Source: RHKX01 sp046330285 (lineage in GTDB: Bacteria; Actinomycetota; Thermoleophilia; Solirubrobacterales; 70-9). Taken from it: a stretch of 64,000 nucleotides of DNA. The position numbers and the translations under genes were made by a program. Of the stretch, positions 42,060 to 51,098 are shown one piece after another (position 1 is the stretch's first letter; each line of letters opens with the position of its first letter). The notes under the pieces were generated by a model that was not told the origin of the DNA, did not search any database, and saw only the letters and a list, made by a program, of their open reading frames with translations. Location: positions 399,288-463,287 of the forward strand of contig JAXLSX010000002.1 in NCBI GenBank assembly GCA_046330285.1, given 5' to 3'.

Positions 42060-44327
42060 CTAGTCGCGGCGACGCCGCTCGCGGTCGCCACCGCCACGGC
42101 GCTCGCCGCCACGGCCGCCGCGGTCACGTCCGCCGCGTCCACCACGGTCACCGCCGCCACCGCGACGGGGGCCGCGATCGCCGCTGCCGACGGCTGCGAG
42201 CTCCTCCTTCGACTTGCCGGCGATCGCCGGGTCGTCGGAGCGACGCAGGCCGATCCGGCCGCGCTCGCGGTCGACCTCGACCACGGTGACGTCGAGCTCG
42301 TCGCCCTGGGAGAGGACGTCCTCGACGGTCTCGACCCGCTCACCCGGCTTGACGGCCGAGATGTGCAGGAGGCCGTCAGTGCCCTTGACCAGCTCGACGA
42401 ACGCGCCGAAGGTCGTGGTCTTGACGACCTTGCCCTTGAACGTGTCGCCGACCTCGGCCTCGCGGGTCATCGCCTCGATCTGCTTGATGCAGGCCTCGAC
42501 GAGCTCGCCGTTGGCCGCGTAGACGCGAATCGTGCCGTCGTCCTCGACGTCGATCTGCGCCTCGAACTCCTCCGACAGGCCGCGGATGGTCTCGCCGCCC
42601 TTGCCGATGACCGCACCGATCTTCTCCGGGTCGATCTTGATCGACTCGATCCGGGGAGCGGTCGGGCTCAGCTGATCGCGGGGACCCTCGATCGACTCGG
42701 CCATCTTGCCGAGGATGAAGAGCCTGCCCTGACGGGCCTGCTCCAGCGCCTCGCGCAGGATGTCGAAGGTGACACCGGTGATCTTGATGTCCATCTGGAG
42801 GGCGTTGATGCCCTCCTCGGTGCCGGCGACCTTGAAGTCCATGTCGCCGAGGTGATCCTCGACGCCGGCGATGTCGGTCAGGACGATCACGTGGTCGTCC
42901 TCCTTGATCAGACCCATGGCGACGCCGGCGACCGGTGCGGAGACCGGAACGCCCGCGGCCTGCAGGGCCATCGAGGAGGCGCAGACCGAGCCCATCGACG
43001 AGGAGCCGTTCGACTCCAGCGTCTCGGACACGACCCGGGTCACGTACGGGAAGTCCTCCACGCTCGGGATCGTCGGCGCGAGAGCGCGCTCGGCGAGCGC
43101 ACCGTGGCCGATGTCGCGACGCTTCGGGCCGCGCATGAACCCAGCCTCCCCGACCGAGTAGGGCGGGAAGTTGTAGTGGTGGAAGAACGTCTTGGTCTCC
43201 TGCAGCCCGAGGTTGTCGAGTCGCATGTCCATCCGCGTGGTGCCGAGCGCCACGTTGGAGAGGATCTGCGTCTCACCGCGGGTGAACAGCGCCGAGCCGT
43301 GCACGCGCGGGGAGATGTCGACCTCGGTCTCGATCGGCCGGATCTCGTCCTGGGCGCGACCGTCGGGGCGCTTCTTGTCGATCGCGATGCGACGACGGAT
43401 CGTCGTCTTCTCGATCGAGCCGAAGGCCCGCGAGACCTCGTCGCGACGGGCGGCGTCAGCCTCCTCGTCGCCGGTGTCGGGCGCGTACTGGGCGAGGACG
43501 GCGTCCTTGATCGCCTCGATCGCCTCCTGGCGAGCGAGCTTCTCGGGAACGCTGGTGGCCTCGTCGATCGCGTTGGCGTGGCTGCCGCGGATCTGCTCGA
43601 CGAGGGACTCGTCGAGGACGGGGGCCTCGACCGAGATCTTCTCCTTGCCGGCCTTGGCGGCGAGCTCCTCCATCGCGCCGACGAGCTTCTTGATCTCGGC
43701 GTGAGCGATGTCGAGGGCGTCCAGGACCTCGGCCTCGGTGACGTTGTCGGCACCGCACTCGACCATCAGGATCGCGTCCTTGGAGCCGGAGACGATCAGG
43801 TCCATCTCGAGGTTGTCGTGCTCCTCCTCGGGCGGGTTGACGACGAAGTCGCCCTCGAGCTTGCCGACGCGGACGGCGCCGACGTACTCGGCCACCGGGA
43901 CCGGGGAGATCGCCAGCGCGGCGGAGGCGCCGTTCATCGCGAGGATGTCGTACGGGTGGACGTGGTCGACCGAGAGCGGCGTCGAGACGAGCTGCGTCTC
44001 GTAGTGCCAGCCCTTCGGGAAGAGCGGCCGCAGCGGGCGGTCGATCATCCGGGCGGTCAGCGTGGCCTTCTCGCCGGCGCGAGCCTCGCGCCGGAAGTAG
44101 GAGCCGGGGATCCGGCCGACGGCGTAGTGCCGCTCCTCCACGTCAACGGTGAGCGGGAGAAAGTCAACATCGCGCAGGTTGCCCATCGTCGCGGTGCAGA
44201 GGACCATCGTGTCCCCGCTGCGGACGACGACCGCGCCGCTCGCCTGTCGGGCGAGCTTGCCGGTTTCGAACGAGATCTCCGCTCCGCCGATCTCGACCGA
44301 GACGCTCTTAACGTCGAACATAGTCAT
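42060..44327 (-). CDS. pnp: Polyribonucleotide nucleotidyltransferase (PNPase)
   Basis: A 755-residue 3'-5' phosphorolytic exoribonuclease. Two RNase PH domains (about 5-235 and 320-545) flank a helical domain; SMGSVCASSMAL and DIAGVEDHLGDMDFKVAGT mark the active core. A KH domain (GAVIGKGGETIRGLSEE) and an S1 domain (FKGKVVKTTTFGAFVEL) follow. The last 40 residues are a run of RGG-type repeats, an uncommon basic tail likely to bind RNA. ATG 44327 is used; ATG 44321 is also possible. A paired leader lies upstream. Confidence 0.96.
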   Translation of the reverse strand: MTMFDVKSVSVEIGGAEISFETGKLARQASGAVVVRSGDTMVLCTATMGNLRDVDFLPLTVDVEERHYAVGRIPGSYFRREARAGEKATLTARMIDRPLRPLFPKGWHYETQLVSTPLSVDHVHPYDILAMNGASAALAISPVPVAEYVGAVRVGKLEGDFVVNPPEEEHDNLEMDLIVSGSKDAILMVECGADNVTEAEVLDALDIAHAEIKKLVGAMEELAAKAGKEKISVEAPVLDESLVEQIRGSHANAIDEATSVPEKLARQEAIEAIKDAVLAQYAPDTGDEEADAARRDEVSRAFGSIEKTTIRRRIAIDKKRPDGRAQDEIRPIETEVDISPRVHGSALFTRGETQILSNVALGTTRMDMRLDNLGLQETKTFFHHYNFPPYSVGEAGFMRGPKRRDIGHGALAERALAPTIPSVEDFPYVTRVVSETLESNGSSSMGSVCASSMALQAAGVPVSAPVAGVAMGLIKEDDHVIVLTDIAGVEDHLGDMDFKVAGTEEGINALQMDIKITGVTFDILREALEQARQGRLFILGKMAESIEGPRDQLSPTAPRIESIKIDPEKIGAVIGKGGETIRGLSEEFEAQIDVEDDGTIRVYAANGELVEACIKQIEAMTREAEVGDTFKGKVVKTTTFGAFVELVKGTDGLLHISAVKPGERVETVEDVLSQGDELDVTVVEVDRERGRIGLRRSDDPAIAGKSKEELAAVGSGDRGPRRGGGGDRGGRGGRDRGGRGGERRGGGDRERRRRD

Positions 44328-44347
44328 GTATTCGTTTTTCCTTCCGA

Positions 44348-44401
44348 GGTCGTCGCTTCCGTAATCGGCGCGGGAGAAATGGGACCCGCGAGGTGACGAC
44401 C
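44348..44401 (-). promoter_or_regulatory. Stem-loop leader of pnp
   Basis: In the pnp leader, outer arms GGTCGTC/GACGACC (44348-44354 and 44395-44401) enclose an inner stem CGCGGG/CCCGCG (44369-44374 and 44385-44390). Long paired leaders upstream of pnp are the site of PNPase autocontrol in Escherichia coli. A similar role here is inference. Confidence 0.4.
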
Positions 44402-44434
44402 CACACAGTTTCGGATTGATTTTCCGGCGAGAGG

Positions 44435-44986
44435 TTACAGATGCGGCGTATCGGTGCCGCTCGGCGCGCCATGGCCGTGGGCGGCGATCGCCTCGAGGGC
44501 ACCCTCGATGTCGGAGTCGAGCTGGACGCCGTCGGCGAAGCCCGCCGGCGTGCCGGTGGCGCCCGCCCGGATCCCGCTGCGGAAGTCGCGGTCGACCCGC
44601 GCCGCCGTCTCGTCGCTCCGGCGATCGCGCTGGAAGCGGTCGAGATCGAGCCCGAGGCCGCTCACCCGTTCCCAGAGGTGGGGATCGTCGACATGGGAGC
44701 GATCGGCGAGCAGCGAGTCCCAGAAGCTCCAGAAGGCCACCTCCGACTGGGCTGCGACGGCCTCGGCCGCATGGTGCAGCGCCGGGGATCGCGGGCGCTT
44801 GCTGGCGACCGGGAAGTGACGGACGCAGATCCGCACCGGCAGCTCGGTTATCCGCGGCCAGCTCCCGGCGCAGCGCGGACACGCGAGGTCGAGGTAGAGG
44901 ACGGCGAGCGGGCCGTCGCCGCGGACGTGGTCGTCGGGCTCGAGCGGCGGGACCGCGGCGCTCCCCATCGAGGAGGTCCCGGCCAT
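44435..44986 (-). CDS. DsbA-family thioredoxin-like protein
   Basis: A 183-residue protein. The active motif CPRC follows the first strand (LYLDLACPRCAGSW), and a cis-Pro loop is present in ATGTPAGF, both as in thioredoxin_4/DsbA-like proteins; the middle is helical (ALHHAAEAVAAQ, FWSFWDSLLADR), as in DsbA. No signal peptide or membrane segment, so probably cytosolic, unlike classical DsbA. ATG 44968 is an alternative start. It follows the peroxiredoxin by eight bases, so the two may form a redox pair. Confidence 0.8.
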   Translation of the reverse strand: MAGTSSMGSAAVPPLEPDDHVRGDGPLAVLYLDLACPRCAGSWPRITELPVRICVRHFPVASKRPRSPALHHAAEAVAAQSEVAFWSFWDSLLADRSHVDDPHLWERVSGLGLDLDRFQRDRRSDETAARVDRDFRSGIRAGATGTPAGFADGVQLDSDIEGALEAIAAHGHGAPSGTDTPHL

Positions 44987-44994
44987 CGCCGAGG

Positions 44995-45450
44995 TCAGTC
45001 CCCGTCGAGGGCGTCGAAGATCAGGTTCGCGCCGGGGATCTCGAGCGGCGTCGGCGTCGCGTAGGACCAGCCGACGGTCCCGTCGGGCTCGATCAGCACG
45101 AGCGAGCGGTTCGAATGTCCCCAATCCTCGAGATAGGCGCCGTAGGCGGAACAGACCTCGCCCTTGGGATGGAAGTCGGCGAGCAGCGGGAACGTCAGCC
45201 CGAGCTTCTCGCGGAAGGCCGCGTGGCAGGCGGCCGAGTCGACGCTGATTCCGGCGAGCGACGCATTCCGGGCCTCGATCTCCCCCAGGACCTCCTGGTA
45301 GATGGAGAGCTGGTCGGTGCAGACGGCGCTGAAATCGAGCGGGTAGAAGGCGAGGACCAGCCGCCGCCCGGCGAAGTCGTCGAGCGAGACGGGGTTGCCG
45401 TCGTGGTCGGCGAGGCTGAAGCCGGGCGCTCGGGTGCCGGGCTCGATCAT
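44995..45450 (-). CDS. Peroxiredoxin, AhpE/BCP-like
   Basis: A 151-residue peroxidase. The peroxidatic Cys44 is in FSAVCTDQ (a Ser in place of the first Thr of the usual PxxxTxxC). Two further cysteines (CHAAF and EVCSAYG) could act in resolving. The spacing resembles AhpE and the archaeal/actinobacterial redoxin group rather than BCP. It is one of two peroxiredoxin genes in the window. Lies between rpsO and the DsbA-like gene. Confidence 0.88.
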   Translation of the reverse strand: MIEPGTRAPGFSLADHDGNPVSLDDFAGRRLVLAFYPLDFSAVCTDQLSIYQEVLGEIEARNASLAGISVDSAACHAAFREKLGLTFPLLADFHPKGEVCSAYGAYLEDWGHSNRSLVLIEPDGTVGWSYATPTPLEIPGANLIFDALDGD

Positions 45451-45469
45451 CGGCGGGCCGGGCCCAGGC

Positions 45470-45739
45470 TCAGCGACGGAGGCCGAGCTCGGCGACCAGC
45501 GAGCGGTAACGCTCGAGGTCGGTGCGCTCGAGGTACCGCAGCAGGCGCCGGCGGCGGCCGACGAGCATCAGCAGGCCACGACGCGAGTGGTGGTCCTTGC
45601 TGTGCGTGCGGAGGTGCTCGGTGAGCTCGTTGATGCGCTCCGTGAGCAGCGCGACCTGGACCTCGGTGGATCCGGTGTCGGCGCCGTCGCGGCCGTACTT
45701 TCCGACGAGCTCAGCCTTCTGTTCCTTGGTCAGCGACAT
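45470..45739 (-). CDS. rpsO: 30S ribosomal protein S15
   Basis: An 89-residue S15 with the full signature (TGSTEVQVALLTERINELTEHLRTH, HHSRRGLLMLVGRRRRLLRYL). It binds 16S rRNA early in small-subunit assembly. Ribosome binding site GAAAGAGA; a TATGCT about a dozen bases further upstream may be a -10. rpsO usually directly precedes pnp; here two redox genes stand between them. Confidence 0.98.
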   Translation of the reverse strand: MSLTKEQKAELVGKYGRDGADTGSTEVQVALLTERINELTEHLRTHSKDHHSRRGLLMLVGRRRRLLRYLERTDLERYRSLVAELGLRR

Positions 45740-45786
45740 GGGTCTCTTTCAAGCATACGTAGGCGCATCGGGGATCGCAGGGCGCC

Positions 45787-46674
45787 TCAGGGACGCGAGA
45801 AGGTAGCACAGACCTCGCGCGCCTCCTCGACGTCGCGCTGCATCTGGCTGACGAGCTCGTCGACGCCGTCGAACCGCTTCTCGCCGCGCAGCCGCTTGAC
45901 GAACGCGACCCGGAGCGGGCGGCCGTAGAGGTCCTCGTCGTGATCGATGATGTGGGTCTCGATCAGGACGCCGCGGCCGCTCTCAAACGTCGGCCGGACC
46001 CCGACGTTGACGGCGGCCGGGAGCCCGTTGGCGAAGGCGGCGTAGATCCCGTAACCGGGATGGACGTAGCGCTCGTCGGGAACGATGTTGGCCGTCGGGA
46101 ACCCGAGCGTCCGGCCGCGGCGGTCGCCGGAGACGACCTCGCCCTCGAACATGAACGGAGAGCCGAGGCAGCGATGAGCGGTCTCGACGTCGCCGGCGGC
46201 GATCAGGGCCCGGATCCTCGTCGAGGAGACGGTCTCGGAGCCGACCTCGACCAGCGGCACGACCGTGGTGTCGAACTCGTCGCGGGCGGCGAGCATCTCC
46301 GGGGTGCCCTTGGCCTTGGCGCCGAAGCGGAAGTTCTCGCCGACCCGGACGTCGCGAGCTCCGAGCCGTTCGATCAGGACCCGCTCGCAGAACTCCTCCG
46401 GCGCGATGCTCTGGAACTCGCGGTCGAACGGGATCACCACGAGCTCCTCCACCCCGAGGCCCTCGATCACGTCCCGCTTGACCGGGAACGGCATGATCAG
46501 CTTCGGCGCCGCCTCGGGGCGGATGACCGACAGCGGGTGCGGCTCGAAGGTGAGGACCGTGTCGGCGCCGTCGATCACCTTGCGGTGGCCGACATGGACG
46601 CCGTCGAAGCTGCCGATCGCGACCGTGCGGTCGCGCGGCTGCGCGTCGGGGAGCTGTGTGACCTTGATCTGCAT
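45787..46674 (-). CDS. ribF: Bifunctional riboflavin kinase/FAD synthetase
   Basis: A 295-residue enzyme that makes FMN and then FAD. The N-terminal nucleotidyltransferase domain has GSFDGVHVGHR and the SSTRIR motif; the C-terminal kinase barrel has GRTLGFPTANI and ETHIIDHDEDLYG. Some residues usually found after GHR appear condensed (GHRKVIDGADTVLTFEPHP), shortening this part. ATG 46674 preferred over a TTG 24 bases upstream that overlaps truB. Downstream of truB, as is common. Confidence 0.93.
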   Translation of the reverse strand: MQIKVTQLPDAQPRDRTVAIGSFDGVHVGHRKVIDGADTVLTFEPHPLSVIRPEAAPKLIMPFPVKRDVIEGLGVEELVVIPFDREFQSIAPEEFCERVLIERLGARDVRVGENFRFGAKAKGTPEMLAARDEFDTTVVPLVEVGSETVSSTRIRALIAAGDVETAHRCLGSPFMFEGEVVSGDRRGRTLGFPTANIVPDERYVHPGYGIYAAFANGLPAAVNVGVRPTFESGRGVLIETHIIDHDEDLYGRPLRVAFVKRLRGEKRFDGVDELVSQMQRDVEEAREVCATFSRP

Positions 46675-46690
46675 CGCCGGGGGCCGGTCC

Positions 46691-47509
46691 CTACTCAATC
46701 ACGGGAAGGACGACCTCGGTTCGCAGGAGCCCCGCCTGGGAGCGGGCCACCGCCACGAGCTCACCGTCCCCGAGGACGCGGAACGGCCCTTCCGGCGGGG
46801 TTCCCGCCGGCTCCGGGATCCGGATGCCGTTGCGGACCCGCTTGACGTCGTCGGGGTCGAGGCCGACCGCCGGCAGATGCGCCACGAGCTCGCCGGGCGG
46901 GCGGATCGTGTCCTCCGTGCCCGCGGCCGGCAGGGTCAGGTTCCCGATCGCAGTCCGCCGCAACTCGGCGCAGTAGGCGTCGCCGAGCGTCTCGATCAAT
47001 GTCCGCACGTAGGTGCCGGACGAGCACTCGATCTCGAAGGTGGCGGTCCCCTCCCCCGTGCCGGTCAGATCCGCCCGGTGGACCTCGACCTCCCGGGTCG
47101 GGCGCTCGACCTCCTCGCCGCGATGGGCCTTTGCATAGAGCCGCTCGCCATCGACGCGGACGGCCGACGTCATCGGCACGGTCTGCTCGATCGTGCCGGT
47201 CGGCAGCTCGAGGCGCTCGGGAATCCGCCCCGTCTCGGTCAGCTCGCCGTCGGGATCCCCCGTCGTCGAGCGCCAGCCGAGCCGTGCCGTCGCGACGTAG
47301 GTCTTCGGCAGCGAGAGGACGTAGCGCTGCAGGCGCGTCGCCGACCCGAGGAGGACGATCAGTAGGCCCGTCGCGAACGGATCGAGCGTCCCGGCGTGCC
47401 CGGTCTTGGCTCCGAGTTCGCGCCGGTAGCGGGCGACGACGTCGTGCGAGGTGACGCCGGCCGGCTTGTCGCTGCAGATGAAGCCGTTCGGCGGGGCCGG
47501 ATCAGCCAA
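46691..47509 (-). CDS. truB: tRNA pseudouridine(55) synthase
   Basis: A 272-residue enzyme converting U55 of the T-loop to pseudouridine. Catalytic Asp43 lies in GHAGTLDPFATGLL; KPAGVTSHDVV and SGTYVRTLIETLG are family hallmarks; a short PUA-like C-terminus follows. It overlaps nrnA by eight bases and precedes ribF in the infB-rbfA operon. Confidence 0.95.
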   Translation of the reverse strand: MADPAPPNGFICSDKPAGVTSHDVVARYRRELGAKTGHAGTLDPFATGLLIVLLGSATRLQRYVLSLPKTYVATARLGWRSTTGDPDGELTETGRIPERLELPTGTIEQTVPMTSAVRVDGERLYAKAHRGEEVERPTREVEVHRADLTGTGEGTATFEIECSSGTYVRTLIETLGDAYCAELRRTAIGNLTLPAAGTEDTIRPPGELVAHLPAVGLDPDDVKRVRNGIRIPEPAGTPPEGPFRVLGDGELVAVARSQAGLLRTEVVLPVIE

Positions 47510-48509
47510 GCCCGGCGCGAGTCTCGTCGCTGAGGAACTCGACGAGCTCGTCGTAGCTCCGGTCGGTCGAGAAGCCGGCCGCCCGCCGGTGCCCGCCGCC
47601 GCCCATCTTCCGGGCGATCACCGAGACGTCGACGGAACCGTCGGTCGAGCGCAGGCTGACCTTGCGGGCGGCGCTGTGGCTGTCCGGCTTGTCGCGTACG
47701 ACCGCGGCGACCGAGGTGCCCTCGATCCCGCGGACGAAGTCGATGATCCCCTCGGTCAGCGTCTCGTCGGCGCCGGTCGCCTCGTAGTCGTCGGCGGAGA
47801 GGTAGGTCGTCGAGAGCGCCCCGTCGAGCCGCCGGTCGATCCGGCCGAGGGCGCGGGCGATCAGCTTCAGCTTTGCCTCCGGCACCCGCTCGTAGAGGCG
47901 CCGGAAGGTGCCGTTGACGTCGACCCCGGACTCGATCAGCTCGGCGGCGACGCGGTGTGTCCGGGCATCGGTGTTCTCGTACATGAACTGGCCGGTGTCG
48001 GTGATCAGGCCGACGTAGAGCGCTTGCGCGATCGACTCGGTGATGTCGACCCCGAGGCGCCGGCAGATGTCGAAGACGATCTCGGCGGTCGAGGAGGCGT
48101 CGACGTCGACCAGGTTGACCTCGCCGAAACGGGTGTTGTCGTGGTGATGGTCGACGTTGAGCATCCGCTTGCCGTCGCGCAGCCACTGGATCGGCATCCG
48201 GTCGATGTTGCCGCAGTCGAGGAAGATCACGATCCGGTCGGAGAGGTCGGCGGGGGCCTCGTGGAAGACCTCCTGGAGCGGGAGGAAGCGGTACTCGAGG
48301 GGAAGCGGGAACTCCTTCTCGGCGAGGAACATGACCGAGTCCTTACCCAGCTGTGTCAGCGCCTCGTGGAGGGCGAGCGTCGAGCCGAGCGCATCACCGT
48401 CGGGGCCCTCGTGCGTCGTGATGAGGAACCGGTCGGCGGCCTTCAGCTCGGCGACGATCTGCTCCGTTGCGGCCTCGACGGCCGCGGCGTTCCCGTTGAC
48501 GGCGCTCAC
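47502..48509 (-). CDS. nrnA: DHH-family bifunctional oligoribonuclease/pAp phosphatase
   Basis: A 335-residue phosphoesterase. The DHH domain shows HEGPDGDALGS, FLDCGNIDRM and VDHHHDN; the DHHA1 domain ends with GGGGHRRAAGF. NrnA degrades nanoRNAs of two to five residues and 3'-phosphoadenosine 5'-phosphate. With RNase Y, RNase J and PNPase it completes the RNA decay set of this window. Four-base overlap with rbfA. Confidence 0.93.
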   Translation of the reverse strand: MSAVNGNAAAVEAATEQIVAELKAADRFLITTHEGPDGDALGSTLALHEALTQLGKDSVMFLAEKEFPLPLEYRFLPLQEVFHEAPADLSDRIVIFLDCGNIDRMPIQWLRDGKRMLNVDHHHDNTRFGEVNLVDVDASSTAEIVFDICRRLGVDITESIAQALYVGLITDTGQFMYENTDARTHRVAAELIESGVDVNGTFRRLYERVPEAKLKLIARALGRIDRRLDGALSTTYLSADDYEATGADETLTEGIIDFVRGIEGTSVAAVVRDKPDSHSAARKVSLRSTDGSVDVSVIARKMGGGGHRRAAGFSTDRSYDELVEFLSDETRAGLG

Positions 48510-48838
48510 TCGTCCAGCATCCTCGTGATCCGGTCCGCCCGCTCGACCGAGTCGTCGTAGACGAATGTCAGCGTCGGGGTGCGCTTCATGCGCGTCTGAG
48601 CGGCGATCGCCTTCTGGATGACCCCGTGTGAGGCGCGGAGGGCATCCATCGTGGCCGCCTTCTCCTCGTCGCTGCCGAGCACGCTGACGTGAACCTGCGC
48701 GGTCCTGAGGTCGGGGCTGGTCTGTACTGCTGTCACGGTCACGAATCCAATCCGAGGGTCTTGCAACTCACCCCCGATAGTCGCTCCGATCACCTCGCGC
48801 AGGACCCCGTCGACGCGTCGCATCCGCGAAACGGCCAT
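48506..48838 (-). CDS. rbfA: Ribosome-binding factor A
   Basis: A 110-residue KH-like protein that helps mature the 16S rRNA 5' end. SRMRRVDGVLREVIGATI and LRASHGVIQKAIAAQTRMKRTPTLTF are typical. Lies between infB and nrnA in the standard order. Confidence 0.95.
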   Translation of the reverse strand: MAVSRMRRVDGVLREVIGATIGGELQDPRIGFVTVTAVQTSPDLRTAQVHVSVLGSDEEKAATMDALRASHGVIQKAIAAQTRMKRTPTLTFVYDDSVERADRITRMLDE

Positions 48839-48893
48839 CGGCGCCGACTATAGCCGGGAGGCGAGCTCGGAACGGAGGAGGCAGCCGACCCCG

Positions 48894-51089
48894 CTAGCCG
48901 AGGGTCTTCTCCACCTGCGTCGTCTCGAATACCTCGAGTACGTCTCCCACCTTGACGTCCTGGAAGCCGTCGAGGGTGATGCCGCACTCCTGGCCTTCCT
49001 CGACCTCGCGGACGTCGTCCTTGAAGCGCCGCAGCGAGGCGACGCGCCCGGTCCAGATGACCGTGCCGTCGCGGACGAGGCGTGCCTGGGCATCGCGGGT
49101 GATCCGTCCCTCGGTGACGCGGGAGCCGGCGATCGTGCCGATCTTCGACGCCTTGAAGAGCTCGAGGATCTCGGCCTCTCCGAGCGAGCGCTCGACCTGG
49201 TCCGGCTCGAGCATCCCCTCCATTGCGGCACGGAGCTCCTCGGTGATCTTGTAGATGACCGAGTAGGTGCGGATCTCGACGCCCTCGCTGGCGGCGGCGC
49301 GCTTGGCGTCGGCGAGCGGGCGGACGTTGAAGCCGATCACGATCGCGTCGGAGGCGGCGGCGAGCATCACGTCGGACTCGTTGATCCCGCCGGCGGCGGC
49401 GTGGACGACGTCGACGGCGACCTCGTCCTGCGGCAGCTTGGCGATCTCGTCCTGGAGCGCCTCGAGCGAGCCGGACACGTCCGCCTTGACGAGAAGGTTG
49501 ATCTGCTTGATCTCGCCCTGCTTGGCCTTGGCGAAGACGTCCTCGAGGGTGATCCGGCGAGCGTTGCGGCGGGCCTGGGCCTCGGTCTTGAGCCGGATCG
49601 CGCGTTCGCCCGCGAGCTGACGGGCGCGGCGGTCGTTCTCAACGACGAGCGCCCGCTCGCCGGCCTCGCCGACGCCGTCGAAGCCGAGGACCTCGACCGG
49701 ATCGCCGGGCCCCGCCTCCTTGATGCGGTTGCCGTTGAAGTCGTGCATGGCCCGGACCCGTCCCCACTGGGAGCCGGCGACCATCGAGTCGCCGACCCGG
49801 AGGGTCCCGCGCTGGACGAGGATCGTCACGACGGCGCCGCGACCGGGGTCCAGGTGCGACTCGATCACGGTTCCGGAAGCCTCTGCGTCCGGGTTGGCCT
49901 TCAGGTCCTCCAGCTCGGTCACGAGCAGGATCATGTGAAGCAGGTTGTCGAGGCCCTCGTGGGTCTTCGCGGAGACGTCGCAGTAGACGGTCTCGCCGCC
50001 CCAGTCCTCCGGCTGCAGGCCGAGGTTCGCGAGCTCGCCGCGGACCTTGTCGGGCGTCGCGCCCTCCTTGTCGATCTTGTTGACGGCGATCATCACCGGG
50101 ACGTCGGCGGCCTTCGCGTGGTCGATCGCCTCGACCGTCTGCGGCATGACGCCGTCGTCGGCGGCGACGACGACGATCGCAACGTCGGTCACCTTCGCTC
50201 CGCGGGCGCGCATGGCGGTGAACGCCTGATGGCCCGGGGTATCGAGGAACGTGATCGTCCGCCCCTCCTGGTGCACCTGGTAGGCGCCGATGTGCTGGGT
50301 GATGCCTCCGGCCTCGCCGGCGGCGACCTCGGTGGTCCGGATCGCATCGAGCAGCGACGTCTTGCCGTGGTCGACGTGACCCATCACGGTGACGACCGGC
50401 GGCCGCAGCACGAGATCGGCTTCGGCGTCCTCGAAGGCGGGCTCCTCGTCGACCTCTTCGCCGGCGTGGACGATCTCGACCTTCTGCTCGAACTCCTCGG
50501 CGAGCAGCTCGACGGTCTCGTCGGTCAGCGTCTGGGTCAGGGTCGCCATCTCGCCCTGCTGCATCAGCTTCTTGATGATCTCGGCGCTGCTGACGCCGAG
50601 GGTCTCGGAGACCTCACGGACGGTGGCGCCTGAGTTGACGCTGAGGATCTCGGGCTCGTCGGTGCTGAGCGTCTTCAGCTCGGGGGACTCGTCGAAGGCG
50701 GGACGGCGCCGGCGGCCGCGGCGGCGCGGCGGGCGCTGCGGCGGGCCCTGCGACATGTGGTCGCGACGGGCGGCCTGGGAGTCGATGACGACGCGGCGGC
50801 GCTTCTTGCCGCCCCCATCGCCGGCGGGACCGGCGGGAGGGCGCTTGACGGGCTGGCCGGGAGCCTTCCGCGTGGGTGCCTTCGACGCCGCAGCGGGCTT
50901 CGCACCGGCGGGAGCGGGCTTCTTCTTCGGCAGCGCGCCGGCGGCCGCCAGCGCCTTCAGCGCGGTTGCCTGGTCGACGCTCGACGAGGCCGTCTTGACC
51001 TCGACGTTGGACGCCTTCAGGGCATCGATGACCTTGGAGCTCTCGAGCCCCAGGGCCTTTGCAATCTCGTGAACGCGCTGCTTCGCCAT
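48894..51089 (-). CDS. infB: Translation initiation factor IF-2
   Basis: A 731-residue IF-2. An N-terminal helical domain (VHEIAKALGLESSKVIDAL) is followed by an Ala/Pro/Lys-rich linker, a basic RRRGRRRR stretch, and a second IF2_N motif (VREVSETLGVSSAEIIKKL). The G domain has GHVDHGKTS (about 235), DTPGHQAF and NKID; domains II-IV carry the fMet-tRNA site. It begins nine bases after nusA with no ylxR gene between. Confidence 0.97.
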   Translation of the reverse strand: MAKQRVHEIAKALGLESSKVIDALKASNVEVKTASSSVDQATALKALAAAGALPKKKPAPAGAKPAAASKAPTRKAPGQPVKRPPAGPAGDGGGKKRRRVVIDSQAARRDHMSQGPPQRPPRRRGRRRRPAFDESPELKTLSTDEPEILSVNSGATVREVSETLGVSSAEIIKKLMQQGEMATLTQTLTDETVELLAEEFEQKVEIVHAGEEVDEEPAFEDAEADLVLRPPVVTVMGHVDHGKTSLLDAIRTTEVAAGEAGGITQHIGAYQVHQEGRTITFLDTPGHQAFTAMRARGAKVTDVAIVVVAADDGVMPQTVEAIDHAKAADVPVMIAVNKIDKEGATPDKVRGELANLGLQPEDWGGETVYCDVSAKTHEGLDNLLHMILLVTELEDLKANPDAEASGTVIESHLDPGRGAVVTILVQRGTLRVGDSMVAGSQWGRVRAMHDFNGNRIKEAGPGDPVEVLGFDGVGEAGERALVVENDRRARQLAGERAIRLKTEAQARRNARRITLEDVFAKAKQGEIKQINLLVKADVSGSLEALQDEIAKLPQDEVAVDVVHAAAGGINESDVMLAAASDAIVIGFNVRPLADAKRAAASEGVEIRTYSVIYKITEELRAAMEGMLEPDQVERSLGEAEILELFKASKIGTIAGSRVTEGRITRDAQARLVRDGTVIWTGRVASLRRFKDDVREVEEGQECGITLDGFQDVKVGDVLEVFETTQVEKTLG

Positions 51090-51098
51090 CTGCTCCCG

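Noticed and set aside
41940..44396. A plus-strand frame of about 820 codons opposite pnp
   Set aside because: Shadow of pnp in a high-GC genome; no start signal and no family features.
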